From CAZJBH01 sp964544485 (GTDB lineage Bacteria > Patescibacteriota > Minisyncoccia > Portnoybacterales > UBA2143): 6,632 bases of DNA. Location of the stretch: the NCBI GenBank assembly GCA_964544485.1, contig CAZJBH010000033.1:1-6632 (forward strand). The letters run 5' to 3'. A model generated the notes under the pieces. The model did not search any database, was not told the DNA's origin, and worked only from the letters and a program-made list of their open reading frames with translations. The translations under genes and the position numbers were made by a program. Below, piece by piece: positions 1 to 5,736 of the stretch (position 1 is the stretch's first letter; each line of letters begins with the position of its first letter).

Positions 1-157
1 CATTATTTGACCTCATACTTATATTATAAACGACTTCCCTGCTGATTGCTAGTTATATAAAATAACTAGGTTCCAGCATATAAGCTAAGTTTCTCTCTAG
101 TATGAGCTTTATACTAGATTCTCTCTCTAACGTTACCGTTAGAGGTCGCGCCAATGC
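1..157 (-). other. Group I intron, 5' part, inserted after 16S position U516 (runs off the window)
   Basis: The 16S sequence is colinear with other bacteria up to ...AACTTCGT (U at 158, E. coli U516), but then continues with sequence unlike the expected GCCAGCAGCC. The junction folds into a P1 hairpin: exon UCGU (161-158) plus intron GC (157-156) pairs with GCGCGA (151-146) around an AUUG loop, giving six pairs with a U.G wobble exactly at the exon end, the group I hallmark. Next come an 8-bp hairpin capped by a GUAA (GNRA) tetraloop (144-125), an 8-bp hairpin (118-96), another 8-bp hairpin (69-49), and AATCAGCAGGGAAGTC (47-32), which resembles the conserved P element (P3/J3-4/P4). The Q, R and S elements and the 3' splice site lie beyond position 1, so subclass and any homing-endonuclease ORF cannot be judged. 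S516 is a known group I site in eukaryotic SSU genes. Homology to a named intron was not tested. Confidence 0.78.
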
Positions 158-776
<619 letters not shown>

Positions 777-849
777 GGACAACTGCACAAGATTACAATT
801 AACATTTTTAAACAAATCTAAATTTGAATAAAAATGAGCGGTTATTCAA

Positions 850-862
850 TTATCAAAGAACA
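850..862 (-). promoter_or_regulatory. boxA-like antitermination element in the rRNA leader
   Basis: TGTTCTTTGATAA closely resembles the boxA element of Firmicutes rRNA leaders (TGTTCTTTGAAAA type). That element is bound by NusB-NusE to make RNA polymerase resistant to termination on untranslated rRNA. A 7-bp hairpin (849-843 with 830-824, 12-nt loop) follows immediately, in the place where a boxB-type hairpin may occur. nusB is encoded 2.4 kb away on the same strand. The element starts almost at the predicted transcription start, which is closer than usual. Confidence 0.6.
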
Positions 863-867
863 TCACT

Positions 868-896
868 ATCTTATCTTATTCAAAAATTCTTGTCAA
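868..896 (-). promoter_or_regulatory. rRNA operon promoter
   Basis: A perfect -35 box TTGACA (896-891), a 17-bp spacer and a -10 box TAAGAT (873-868, 4/6 to TATAAT) give a predicted start near 861. The -35 box begins 7 bp after the trmD stop codon, with no terminator between, so rRNA may also receive read-through from trmD. The predicted leader before 16S is about 100 nt and contains the boxA-like motif. No UP element could be confirmed, although the region immediately upstream is AT-rich. Confidence 0.75.
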
Positions 897-903
897 TTCT
901 TTT

Positions 904-1572
904 TTATTTAAAATTTTTAGAATTCTTTTCCTGCCATTCTTTAACTTTTTGATGATCTCCGGATAATAAAACTTTAGGAACTTTTCTTTTTTTTCCGTCA
1001 ATCTCTATTTGTTCCGGCCTGGTGTAATGAGGATATTCTCGATACTTATCATTTTCAACAAAGCTTTCTTCTTCTAAAGACCCTTTGGCAATTGTTCCTG
1101 GGATTAATCTAGCAACTGCATCAACTATCGCCATGGCGGGAATCTCTCCGCCGGTTAATATATAATCGCCAATAGAAATTTCTTCATCAGCAATATATTT
1201 AGCTACTCGTTCATCAACCCCTTCATAACGCCCGCTAATAATTATTAATTGATCCAATTTAGCAAATTTTTGAGCTGTTTTTTGATTAAATTTTTTCCCT
1301 TTGGCAGACATTAAAATAATTTTTCTTTTTTTAGCCCGTGAATATTTTTTAATATATTTAATCGCTTGATAAATCGGCTCAACCATTAAAACCATGCCAA
1401 ATCCTCCTCCATACGGCCGATCATCAACTGTTTTATGCTTATCAATTGCAAAATCGCGCAAATCATGAAGCTTAATTTTAATTAAATTCTTTTTTTGAGC
1501 GCGCTTAAGAATACTCTCGTTAAAATACGGAGCAAGCGTTTCCGGAAAAATTGTTAGAATATCAAATCGCAT
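904..1572 (-). CDS. trmD: tRNA (guanine37-N1)-methyltransferase TrmD
   Basis: TrmD transfers a methyl group from S-adenosylmethionine to N1 of G37 in tRNAs reading CNN codons (and some others), preventing +1 frameshifting. It is a cytoplasmic dimer of the SPOUT (trefoil-knot) class. At 222 residues it is near family length and starts with the canonical MRFDILTIFPE. Visible motifs are DDRPYGGGFGM (50-60), GRYEGVDERV (114-123), ISIGDYILTGGE (132-143; SAM-binding knot), PHYTRPEQ (181-188) and LLSGDHQKVKEW (202-213). The residue aligned with the proposed catalytic Asp169 of the proteobacterial enzymes is Glu (E169, in EEESF). The ATG start has no Shine-Dalgarno sequence and lies 12 bp after a terminator-like hairpin. 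The usual partners rimM and rplS are missing on both sides; the next gene is 16S rRNA. Confidence 0.97.
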   Translation of the reverse strand: MRFDILTIFPETLAPYFNESILKRAQKKNLIKIKLHDLRDFAIDKHKTVDDRPYGGGFGMVLMVEPIYQAIKYIKKYSRAKKRKIILMSAKGKKFNQKTAQKFAKLDQLIIISGRYEGVDERVAKYIADEEISIGDYILTGGEIPAMAIVDAVARLIPGTIAKGSLEEESFVENDKYREYPHYTRPEQIEIDGKKRKVPKVLLSGDHQKVKEWQEKNSKNFK

Positions 1573-1584
1573 ATATTTTAGATA

Positions 1585-1630
1585 AAAAACTGCCCTTCCG
1601 CCCGCTAAGACGGGTGAAAGAGCAGTTTTT
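1585..1630 (-). terminator. Intrinsic terminator or attenuator hairpin between khpA and trmD
   Basis: In the sense of transcription, AAAAACTGC (1630-1622) pairs perfectly with GCAGTTTTT (1593-1585). The stem continues through six more pairs (TCTTTC with GGAAGG, two of them G.U) and, past one mismatch, CCCG/CGGG around a 6-nt loop. It is followed by six U residues. This is a textbook rho-independent terminator and, because of the flanking A-tract, it could also work in the other direction. It lies in the 84-bp gap between khpA and trmD and ends 12 bp before the trmD start codon, leaving no room for a separate trmD promoter. trmD expression therefore needs read-through, antitermination or a promoter inside khpA. 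Confidence 0.85.
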
Positions 1631-1656
1631 AACTTTCAAATACGATAAAACTGAAA

Positions 1657-2001
1657 TTACAGTTTAAGATCGTCAACTACTTCATCAACGTTTTTCTGGC
1701 CTTCGTTTTCAGAAGCAGTTTCTTCAGCTTGAGGTTGTCGTCTGCCACCTTCAGGCTCTTCTATTTTTAAGTTAATTCGGGCATTATTCTTAATCCCGAT
1801 TACTCTTAAAACAGTTCTGATAGCCCGAGCAGTAGATCCTTGTCGTCCAATAACTTGACCCATATCTTCTGGGTTAACTTTTAAAGTTAAGAGAACGCCC
1901 ATTTCATCAACATTCCTTTTGACTTCTACATCATCAGGATTATTGACAATGGCCTTAACAACAAACTCAAGAAAATCCTTATCTGCTTGCTGGTTAGTCA
2001 T
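1657..2001 (-). CDS. khpA: KH-domain RNA-binding protein KhpA (YlqC family)
   Basis: KhpA is a small cytoplasmic RNA-binding protein. In Firmicutes it partners with KhpB/Jag and affects small RNAs and cell-division genes; the family is typically encoded between rpsP and rimM/trmD, as here. The single KH domain covers residues 8-82 and carries the GxxG loop as GRQG (52-55) in GQVIGRQGSTARAIRTVL, which contacts the RNA backbone. Residues 83-114 form a Glu/Gln-rich, probably disordered acidic tail that is longer than usual. I chose the ATG at 2001 because homologs start just before the LxFVVKAIV helix. A TTG at 2022 would add seven residues (MIRYFRI) with no family support. The gene has its own promoter (2091-2120) and a folded leader, and a terminator follows it. 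Confidence 0.93.
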   Translation of the reverse strand: MTNQQADKDFLEFVVKAIVNNPDDVEVKRNVDEMGVLLTLKVNPEDMGQVIGRQGSTARAIRTVLRVIGIKNNARINLKIEEPEGGRRQPQAEETASENEGQKNVDEVVDDLKL

Positions 2002-2033
2002 AATTCTAAAATATCTTATCAATTCTTAACGCA

Positions 2034-2083
2034 TAGCAGTTCGACCGTTCTCCCTATTCAGGGTTTATTATAACTGCTACTCT
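2034..2083 (-). promoter_or_regulatory. Structured 5' leader of khpA, unknown class
   Basis: From the predicted start near 2083, the RNA forms an 8-bp stem TAGCAGTT (2079-2072) with AACTGCTA (2041-2034). Inside it is a CCCT-GAAT-AGGG hairpin (2063-2052) flanked by unpaired ATAATAA and GAACGGTCG. The leader then runs about 32 nt, unstructured, to the khpA ATG. The GC content is higher than in other gaps of this window. I do not recognise a known riboswitch or ribosomal-protein leader. It could be an autoregulatory site for KhpA or S16, or simply a 5' stabilising structure. Confidence 0.5.
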
Positions 2084-2090
2084 ACAAATT

Positions 2091-2120
2091 ATTTTATCCT
2101 ATTTTACTAAAGATTGTCAA
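2091..2120 (-). promoter_or_regulatory. Promoter upstream of khpA
   Basis: A perfect -35 box TTGACA (2120-2115) is followed, after 18 bp, by -10 box TAAAAT (2096-2091, 5/6 to consensus), in the 127-bp gap between the rpsP stop and the khpA start. It predicts a start near 2083-2085, a few bases before the leader stem. It splits khpA (and possibly trmD) from the upstream rpmF-nusB-rnc-rpsP block as an independent unit. Confidence 0.75.
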
Positions 2121-2128
2121 GCAAAAAT

Positions 2129-2530
2129 TTACTCGGCTTGTTTTTCTTTTGACTCGGTCTTGCTTTTCTCTTCTTTGTCTTTAGCTTCCTCTTCTTTTTC
2201 TTCAACTGGCTTTGCTTCTTCAGCTGGCTGAGTCTCTTTTGCTTCAGTTTGTTTCTTTTTCTTAGCTAATATTTTTTTCGGCCGCTTAGAACCTTCAATC
2301 ACTTTATTCTTTATTAATAGATTATAGACCCTGTCAGATATTTGCGCTCCTTGGCTTAACCAATGCTTAATCCGGTCTTCTTTAAAAATAGCTTTTTTTT
2401 GATAAGGATCATAGCTCCCGACTAATTCTAAAAATTTTCCGCTTTGCGGAGCATTTTTTTTCTCTGTAACCACAATTCGAAAATATGGTTTATTTTTCTT
2501 GCCTATTCGGCTAAATCTAATAACTAACAT
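2129..2530 (-). CDS. rpsP: 30S ribosomal protein S16 with charged C-terminal extension
   Basis: S16 binds the 5' domain of 16S rRNA early in 30S assembly. Residues 1-85 are a normal S16: MLVIRFSRIGKKNKPYFRIVV at the N-terminus, then FLELVGSYDP (33-42), IKHWLSQGAQISDRVYNLL (54-72) and KVIEG. Residues 86-133 are an added Lys/Glu/Ala-rich low-complexity tail, probably disordered; most bacterial S16 proteins end at about 80-90 residues. Extended S16 tails occur in other CPR and in some other bacteria. The ATG start is fixed by homology, 13 bp after the rnc stop; no Shine-Dalgarno sequence is visible. Transcription is likely from upstream with rnc. The adjoining 16S gene encodes its binding partner. 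Confidence 0.98.
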   Translation of the reverse strand: MLVIRFSRIGKKNKPYFRIVVTEKKNAPQSGKFLELVGSYDPYQKKAIFKEDRIKHWLSQGAQISDRVYNLLIKNKVIEGSKRPKKILAKKKKQTEAKETQPAEEAKPVEEKEEEAKDKEEKSKTESKEKQAE

Positions 2531-2543
2531 AATTTAATATTGA

Positions 2544-3233
2544 TTAATTCCAATTTTTTTTCTTTAATCCGGCTTGAGCGGATTTTTCCTGAGCTTCTTG
2601 CTTGGAAGATCCCTGGCCTTGAGCAATCAATTCATCTTCCAGATAAACTCCGATAATAAATTGCTTATCATGATCCGGGCCCCATTCTTCTAAAACGCGA
2701 TAAACCGGAGTAATTCCTGTTTTTTCCTGAGCTATTTCTTGAAACCGGCTTTTAGGATCCTGGTAAAGCTTTTGCTCGATAATTTCAGGCAGCTCTTTTA
2801 AAATTTCTCGATAGATAAATTCTTGGCAAGCCTGATATCCTTGATCTAAATAAATTGATCCAATAATTGCTTCCATGGTATTAGCTAAAATATATTGCCT
2901 GGCCCGGCCTTCATCTTTAGACTCGCCTTTTGATAAAAGCAGATAATCATTTATAGCCAATTGATTAGCTACTTTAGAAAGCATTTTTGTATTTACCAAA
3001 GAAGCTCGCCAATTAGTTAATTCACCTTCTGGATTAGGATAATGATTATACAAATATTCAGTCACTATTAACTCTAAAACCGCATCTCCTAAAAATTCTA
3101 ATCGCTCATTGTCTTTTAAATGAAAATCCGGATTTTCATTTAGATAAGAGCGATGAACCAAAGCTTGCTCTAGCAAATCCTTATTATTAAATACTATCTG
3201 AAGTTTTTTTTCAAGAGAAGAAAGATTATTCAC
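2544..3233 (-). CDS. rnc: Ribonuclease III
   Basis: RNase III cuts double-stranded RNA, including rRNA precursor stems and intervening sequences. The N-terminal nuclease domain (residues 1-150) has the signature NERLEFLGDAV (42-52), with catalytic-site residues E43, E46 and D50, and the second metal site NTMEAIIGSIYLDQG (118-132), with E121. The position of E. coli Asp114 is Asn118 here. A C-terminal dsRNA-binding domain covers 158-226 (DPKSRFQEIAQ... GQGSSKQEAQEKSAQAGL). Length 229 is typical. The start is GTG at 3233; an in-frame stop lies just upstream, and the first residues match family spacing. No Shine-Dalgarno sequence is evident. It sits between nusB and rpsP, and likely acts on the 16S stem-loop encoded at 448-581. 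Confidence 0.97.
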   Translation of the reverse strand: MNNLSSLEKKLQIVFNNKDLLEQALVHRSYLNENPDFHLKDNERLEFLGDAVLELIVTEYLYNHYPNPEGELTNWRASLVNTKMLSKVANQLAINDYLLLSKGESKDEGRARQYILANTMEAIIGSIYLDQGYQACQEFIYREILKELPEIIEQKLYQDPKSRFQEIAQEKTGITPVYRVLEEWGPDHDKQFIIGVYLEDELIAQGQGSSKQEAQEKSAQAGLKKKNWN

Positions 3234-3255
3234 AATTTTTTAATTTTCAATTTTC

Positions 3256-3280
3256 AAACAATTTAAAATAAAAATTGTTT
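3256..3280 (-). repeat. AT-rich inverted repeat between nusB and rnc
   Basis: AAACAATTT (3280-3272) and AAATTGTTT (3264-3256) form a perfect 9-bp stem with a 7-nt loop in the 69-bp gap before the rnc GTG. It has only one G-C pair and no U-tract after it, so it is unlikely to terminate. Because RNase III controls its own mRNA in E. coli by cutting a leader stem, a stem here is at least placed suitably, but it is short. Confidence 0.4.
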
Positions 3281-3302
3281 AAAAACTAAAAACCAGAAAT
3301 AT

Positions 3303-3740
3303 TTATTGTTCTTTGCCAGGTTCTCCAATTTCTCGATAAACTGTTCCTAAAACCCCGTTAATAAAGCGTCCGGATGATTCTCCGCCAAAAGTTTTAGCTA
3401 GCTCAATTGATTCATTGATAGCTACCTTTGGAGGCACTTCTTTACTATCACCAAATAAAAGCTCATACAATCCGATTCGCAAAACATTCCGATCAACAAT
3501 CGTAATTTGTTCAATCGGCCACTCAGGAGCTGATTTTTCAATAATTTTATCAAGCTTAGATAAATTATCAACTACTCCTTGTATTAGCTTCCAAATAAAA
3601 TCAGTATTATTTATCCCTGGACCAAATTCTTTAATATTCCGCTCAACAAAATTTTTTAATTTATCTTTTTCTTTGCCATAAAAATCCCACTCATAAAGGG
3701 ATTGCATGACAATAGAACGACAAAGATGACGATTAGCCAT
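3303..3740 (-). CDS. nusB: Transcription antitermination factor NusB
   Basis: NusB binds boxA RNA together with NusE (S10) and helps RNA polymerase read through rRNA operons; it also supports rRNA folding. The 145-residue all-helical protein shows the family pattern: N-terminal RxxxMQSLYEW (8-18, RSIVMQSLYEW), LDKIIEKSAPEW (63-74), IVDRNVLRIGLYELL (81-95), and the C-terminal VAINESIELAKTFGGESSGRFINGVLG (106-132). Length is normal. The ATG start is fixed by homology and has no Shine-Dalgarno sequence. It lies 52 bp after rpmF and 69 bp before rnc, likely in one transcript with both. A boxA-like site is found in the 16S leader at 850-862. Confidence 0.96.
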   Translation of the reverse strand: MANRHLCRSIVMQSLYEWDFYGKEKDKLKNFVERNIKEFGPGINNTDFIWKLIQGVVDNLSKLDKIIEKSAPEWPIEQITIVDRNVLRIGLYELLFGDSKEVPPKVAINESIELAKTFGGESSGRFINGVLGTVYREIGEPGKEQ

Positions 3741-3747
3741 ATGAATG

Positions 3748-3782
3748 TTTGATGTTTGATGTATTAAATTTCTGACATCAAA
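3748..3782 (-). repeat. Tandem and inverted 8-mers in the nusB leader
   Basis: ACATCAAA occurs twice in overlapping tandem (3762-3755 and 3755-3748), and its complement TTTGATGT lies upstream at 3782-3775. The upstream arm can pair with either downstream copy, giving two mutually exclusive hairpins with loops of 12 or 19 nt. The elements end 7 bp before the nusB ATG, so they could affect ribosome access. Function is unknown; slippage in an AT-rich gap is the simplest origin. Confidence 0.45.
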
Positions 3783-3792
3783 AATTAAAGAT

Positions 3793-4077
3793 CTATTTTT
3801 TAGAAAGGCCTTCCATATTTAAATCCTGTCCAGCAGATTCTTGGTTTTGCTGTTCAGCCATTTCTTTTTCTTTTTTCTTCCGCTCTTTTTTATCCAGCTT
3901 AGCCAATACATCAATCACTTGGCGCCCGGCATAATGCCCGCAATTAGCGCAAAGCTGATGCGGTAAAATAGGCTCTTGGCATTTAGGACAGCTAAAAATA
4001 GCTTGTTTTTTCAAGCTATGATGAGATCTTCTCTGGTCTCTCCTAGATTTAGTTTTTCTCTGTTTTGGTACAGCCAT
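3793..4077 (-). CDS. rpmF: 50S ribosomal protein L32 with charged C-terminal extension
   Basis: L32 is a small zinc-ribbon protein of the large subunit. The N-terminus MAVPKQRKTKSRRDQRRSHH is canonical, and four cysteines in two CxxC pairs (C30/C33, C43/C46) keep the zinc site intact. The core ends near residue 58; residues 59-94 are an extra Lys/Glu- then Gln/Ser-rich tail, against a usual length of about 55-65. It begins 4 bp after the htrA stop. It has the only convincing Shine-Dalgarno sequence in the window, AGGAG at 4094-4090, inside the htrA end and 12 nt before the ATG. In many bacteria rpmF leads a plsX-fab-acpP-rnc cluster; here nusB and rnc follow directly. Confidence 0.95.
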   Translation of the reverse strand: MAVPKQRKTKSRRDQRRSHHSLKKQAIFSCPKCQEPILPHQLCANCGHYAGRQVIDVLAKLDKKERKKKEKEMAEQQNQESAGQDLNMEGLSKK

Positions 4078-4081
4078 ATTT

Positions 4082-5350
4082 TTATCTTTCTCCTAATTCA
4101 ACTTGAACTATTTTTTCCTCTCCTTGGCGCAAAATCTTAAGCTCAACCTGTTCATTAATCTGGCATTCTTGAATTAGTTTAGCTAAATTATTTTGTTGAT
4201 TAATTTTTTGATTATTAAATTCTAAAATTATATCATTCTCTTGCAAGCCCGCTCTATCAGCCGGACTATCAGGAATAATTGCCGGTTCATTTGCTTGTTC
4301 CCCTCTGATAATTAAAGCTCCGTAATCAACGCTTAAATTTTTTTCGTCTTTGATTTCCTGATTAATTAAAACATATCTTATTCCTAGAAAAGGATAACTG
4401 ATTTTTCCAGTTTTTTCAACCTGTTCAATATCGCGCTTAACTTTATCAATCGGCAAGGCAAAACCAATATTCTGAGCTCCTTGAGCCATAGCTACATTTA
4501 CTCCAATCGCTTCTCCCTGCAGATTCAGCAATGGACCGCCGGAATTCCCCGGATTAATTGCCGCATCTGTTTGGATTACTCCGGAAAGCTGTTCTAATTG
4601 ACCGTATCCGCTAGCAGCTTGAATTGAACGCATTAATCCAGAAATAACTCCTAGGCTAACTGTGTTTCGATATTCTCCCAAAGCGTTTCCAATTGCAATT
4701 GCTGTTTGCCCGATTTTTAAATTTTCAGAACTACCTAATTGTATAACTGAAAGACCGGTTTTGTCAATCTTTAACAAAGCAATATCTTCAACTGGATCTC
4801 TAGCTAAAACTTGCGCTGAAAATTTTTCTCCTTGATTGGTTAAAACAGTATAAGTCGCTTCTTTGTCTGCAACCACATGTCGATTAGTCACAATCATGCC
4901 ATCTGAAGAAACAATAAAACCGGTTCCTCCGCCAACTTCTCTTTGTTCAGTTCCCTGCTGACGATATTTAGGCACGCTAAAATTAAAAGAATCAAAAAAC
5001 CCCTCTCCGAAAAACTGTTCAAAAAATTCATCATTGCCAAAAGGATTATATTCCTGATAATATTTTTCAAGCACTGGCAAATCCTTAGTGACAATAATTG
5101 AAACCACTGCCGGTGAAGCTTTTTCAACTGCTTTCACAACTGCTTCTTCTTTTGAATCTAAAAGAATTGTCTTCTGATCGTTCTGGGCTGATTCTGATTG
5201 ACTAATTAAATTATCTTGATTAAAAAAGAAACTTCCCATGCCAGAAACAATAAAACCGGTTGTTGCGGCAGTTAAAAAGCTAACTACTATTGCTAAAACA
5301 ACCACTTCTCTAAATTCAAGCTTAGTTGACCAAATATTTTTATCTCCCAT
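4082..5350 (-). CDS. htrA: Membrane-anchored HtrA/DegP-type serine protease, one PDZ domain
   Basis: HtrA proteases degrade or chaperone misfolded proteins outside the cytoplasm. Residues 15-38 form one hydrophobic segment without an obvious signal-peptidase site, so the protein is probably anchored with its catalytic part outside. A Phe-rich stretch (103-124, NPFGNDEFFEQFFGEGFF) matches the segment before the protease domain in this family. The trypsin-like domain (about 138-305) has the full triad: H158 in VTNRHVV, D189 in VEDIALLKI and S270 in INPGNSGGPL. A single PDZ domain covers about 320-420, with SPADRAGLQENDIILEFN at its centre. Length 422 fits DegS/one-PDZ HtrA forms. The ATG is 7 bp after the iscU stop, preceded by a T-run instead of a Shine-Dalgarno sequence. 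Confidence 0.97.
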   Translation of the reverse strand: MGDKNIWSTKLEFREVVVLAIVVSFLTAATTGFIVSGMGSFFFNQDNLISQSESAQNDQKTILLDSKEEAVVKAVEKASPAVVSIIVTKDLPVLEKYYQEYNPFGNDEFFEQFFGEGFFDSFNFSVPKYRQQGTEQREVGGGTGFIVSSDGMIVTNRHVVADKEATYTVLTNQGEKFSAQVLARDPVEDIALLKIDKTGLSVIQLGSSENLKIGQTAIAIGNALGEYRNTVSLGVISGLMRSIQAASGYGQLEQLSGVIQTDAAINPGNSGGPLLNLQGEAIGVNVAMAQGAQNIGFALPIDKVKRDIEQVEKTGKISYPFLGIRYVLINQEIKDEKNLSVDYGALIIRGEQANEPAIIPDSPADRAGLQENDIILEFNNQKINQQNNLAKLIQECQINEQVELKILRQGEEKIVQVELGER

Positions 5351-5357
5351 AAAAAAA

Positions 5358-5726
5358 TTAATTATTTTCTTGATAATTTTTAATTGCTTTTCTTAACGCT
5401 TTAACTGCTAAATCAGCGCAATGCTGCTTAATCGGAGGCAAATCCCCCAGTTCTTGAACAACATCATTATATGAAATTTCCATTGCCTGTTCAAGCGTCT
5501 TGTTTTTAGCCATTTGAGTTATCATTGAAGAAGTAGCAATTGCTGCTACGCAACCCATAGTCTCAAAACTAATTTCCTGAATAATATTTTTCTCAATTTT
5601 TAAATAAATTTTTAAAATATCTCCACAAGTAGGATTTCCCTGTTTGGCAACTGCATCAGGATTTTTTAATTTCCCCATATTCTTAGGACTTTTAAAATGT
5701 TCCATTACTTTTTTATTATACATCAT
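5358..5726 (-). CDS. iscU: Fe-S cluster assembly scaffold, IscU/NifU N-terminal type
   Basis: The protein builds [2Fe-2S] clusters with sulfur from the cysteine desulfurase encoded just upstream, and passes them to target proteins. The three ligand cysteines are present: C34 in GNPTCGD (with the conserved Asp D36), C59 in MGCVAAIATSS, and C103 in IKQHCADLAVKAL. The N-terminus YNKKVMEHFKSPKNMG is the standard IscU/NifU opening. At 122 residues it is a stand-alone scaffold with no ferredoxin-like or NifU C-terminal (Nfu) domain. The LPPIKQHC motif corresponds to the LPPVKIHC site of IscU where HscA binds, but no hscA/hscB is seen here. Two ATGs (5726, 5723) are adjacent. The gap to the desulfurase stop is 10 bp, so co-transcription is likely. 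Confidence 0.95.
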   Translation of the reverse strand: MMYNKKVMEHFKSPKNMGKLKNPDAVAKQGNPTCGDILKIYLKIEKNIIQEISFETMGCVAAIATSSMITQMAKNKTLEQAMEISYNDVVQELGDLPPIKQHCADLAVKALRKAIKNYQENN

Positions 5727-5736
5727 AAATTAAAAA

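Noticed and set aside
2020..2022. TTG start giving a khpA product seven residues longer
   Set aside because: The added residues have no family counterpart; the ATG at 2001 gives the normal KhpA start.
2034..2079. tRNA or known riboswitch in the khpA leader
   Set aside because: A GGTCGAACTG segment hints at a T-arm, but there is no acceptor stem, anticodon arm or 7-bp/5-bp spacing, and no riboswitch consensus is recognised.
3256..3280. Terminator between nusB and rnc
   Set aside because: The stem is almost all A-U and has no U-tract after it, so it is kept only as an inverted repeat.
3415..3681. Plus-strand 88-codon open frame
   Set aside because: It is fully antisense to nusB, which has clear family motifs, and its own product matches nothing I recognise.
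4894..5127. Minus-strand 77-codon open frame
   Set aside because: It lies inside htrA in another frame; the htrA frame carries the catalytic triad.
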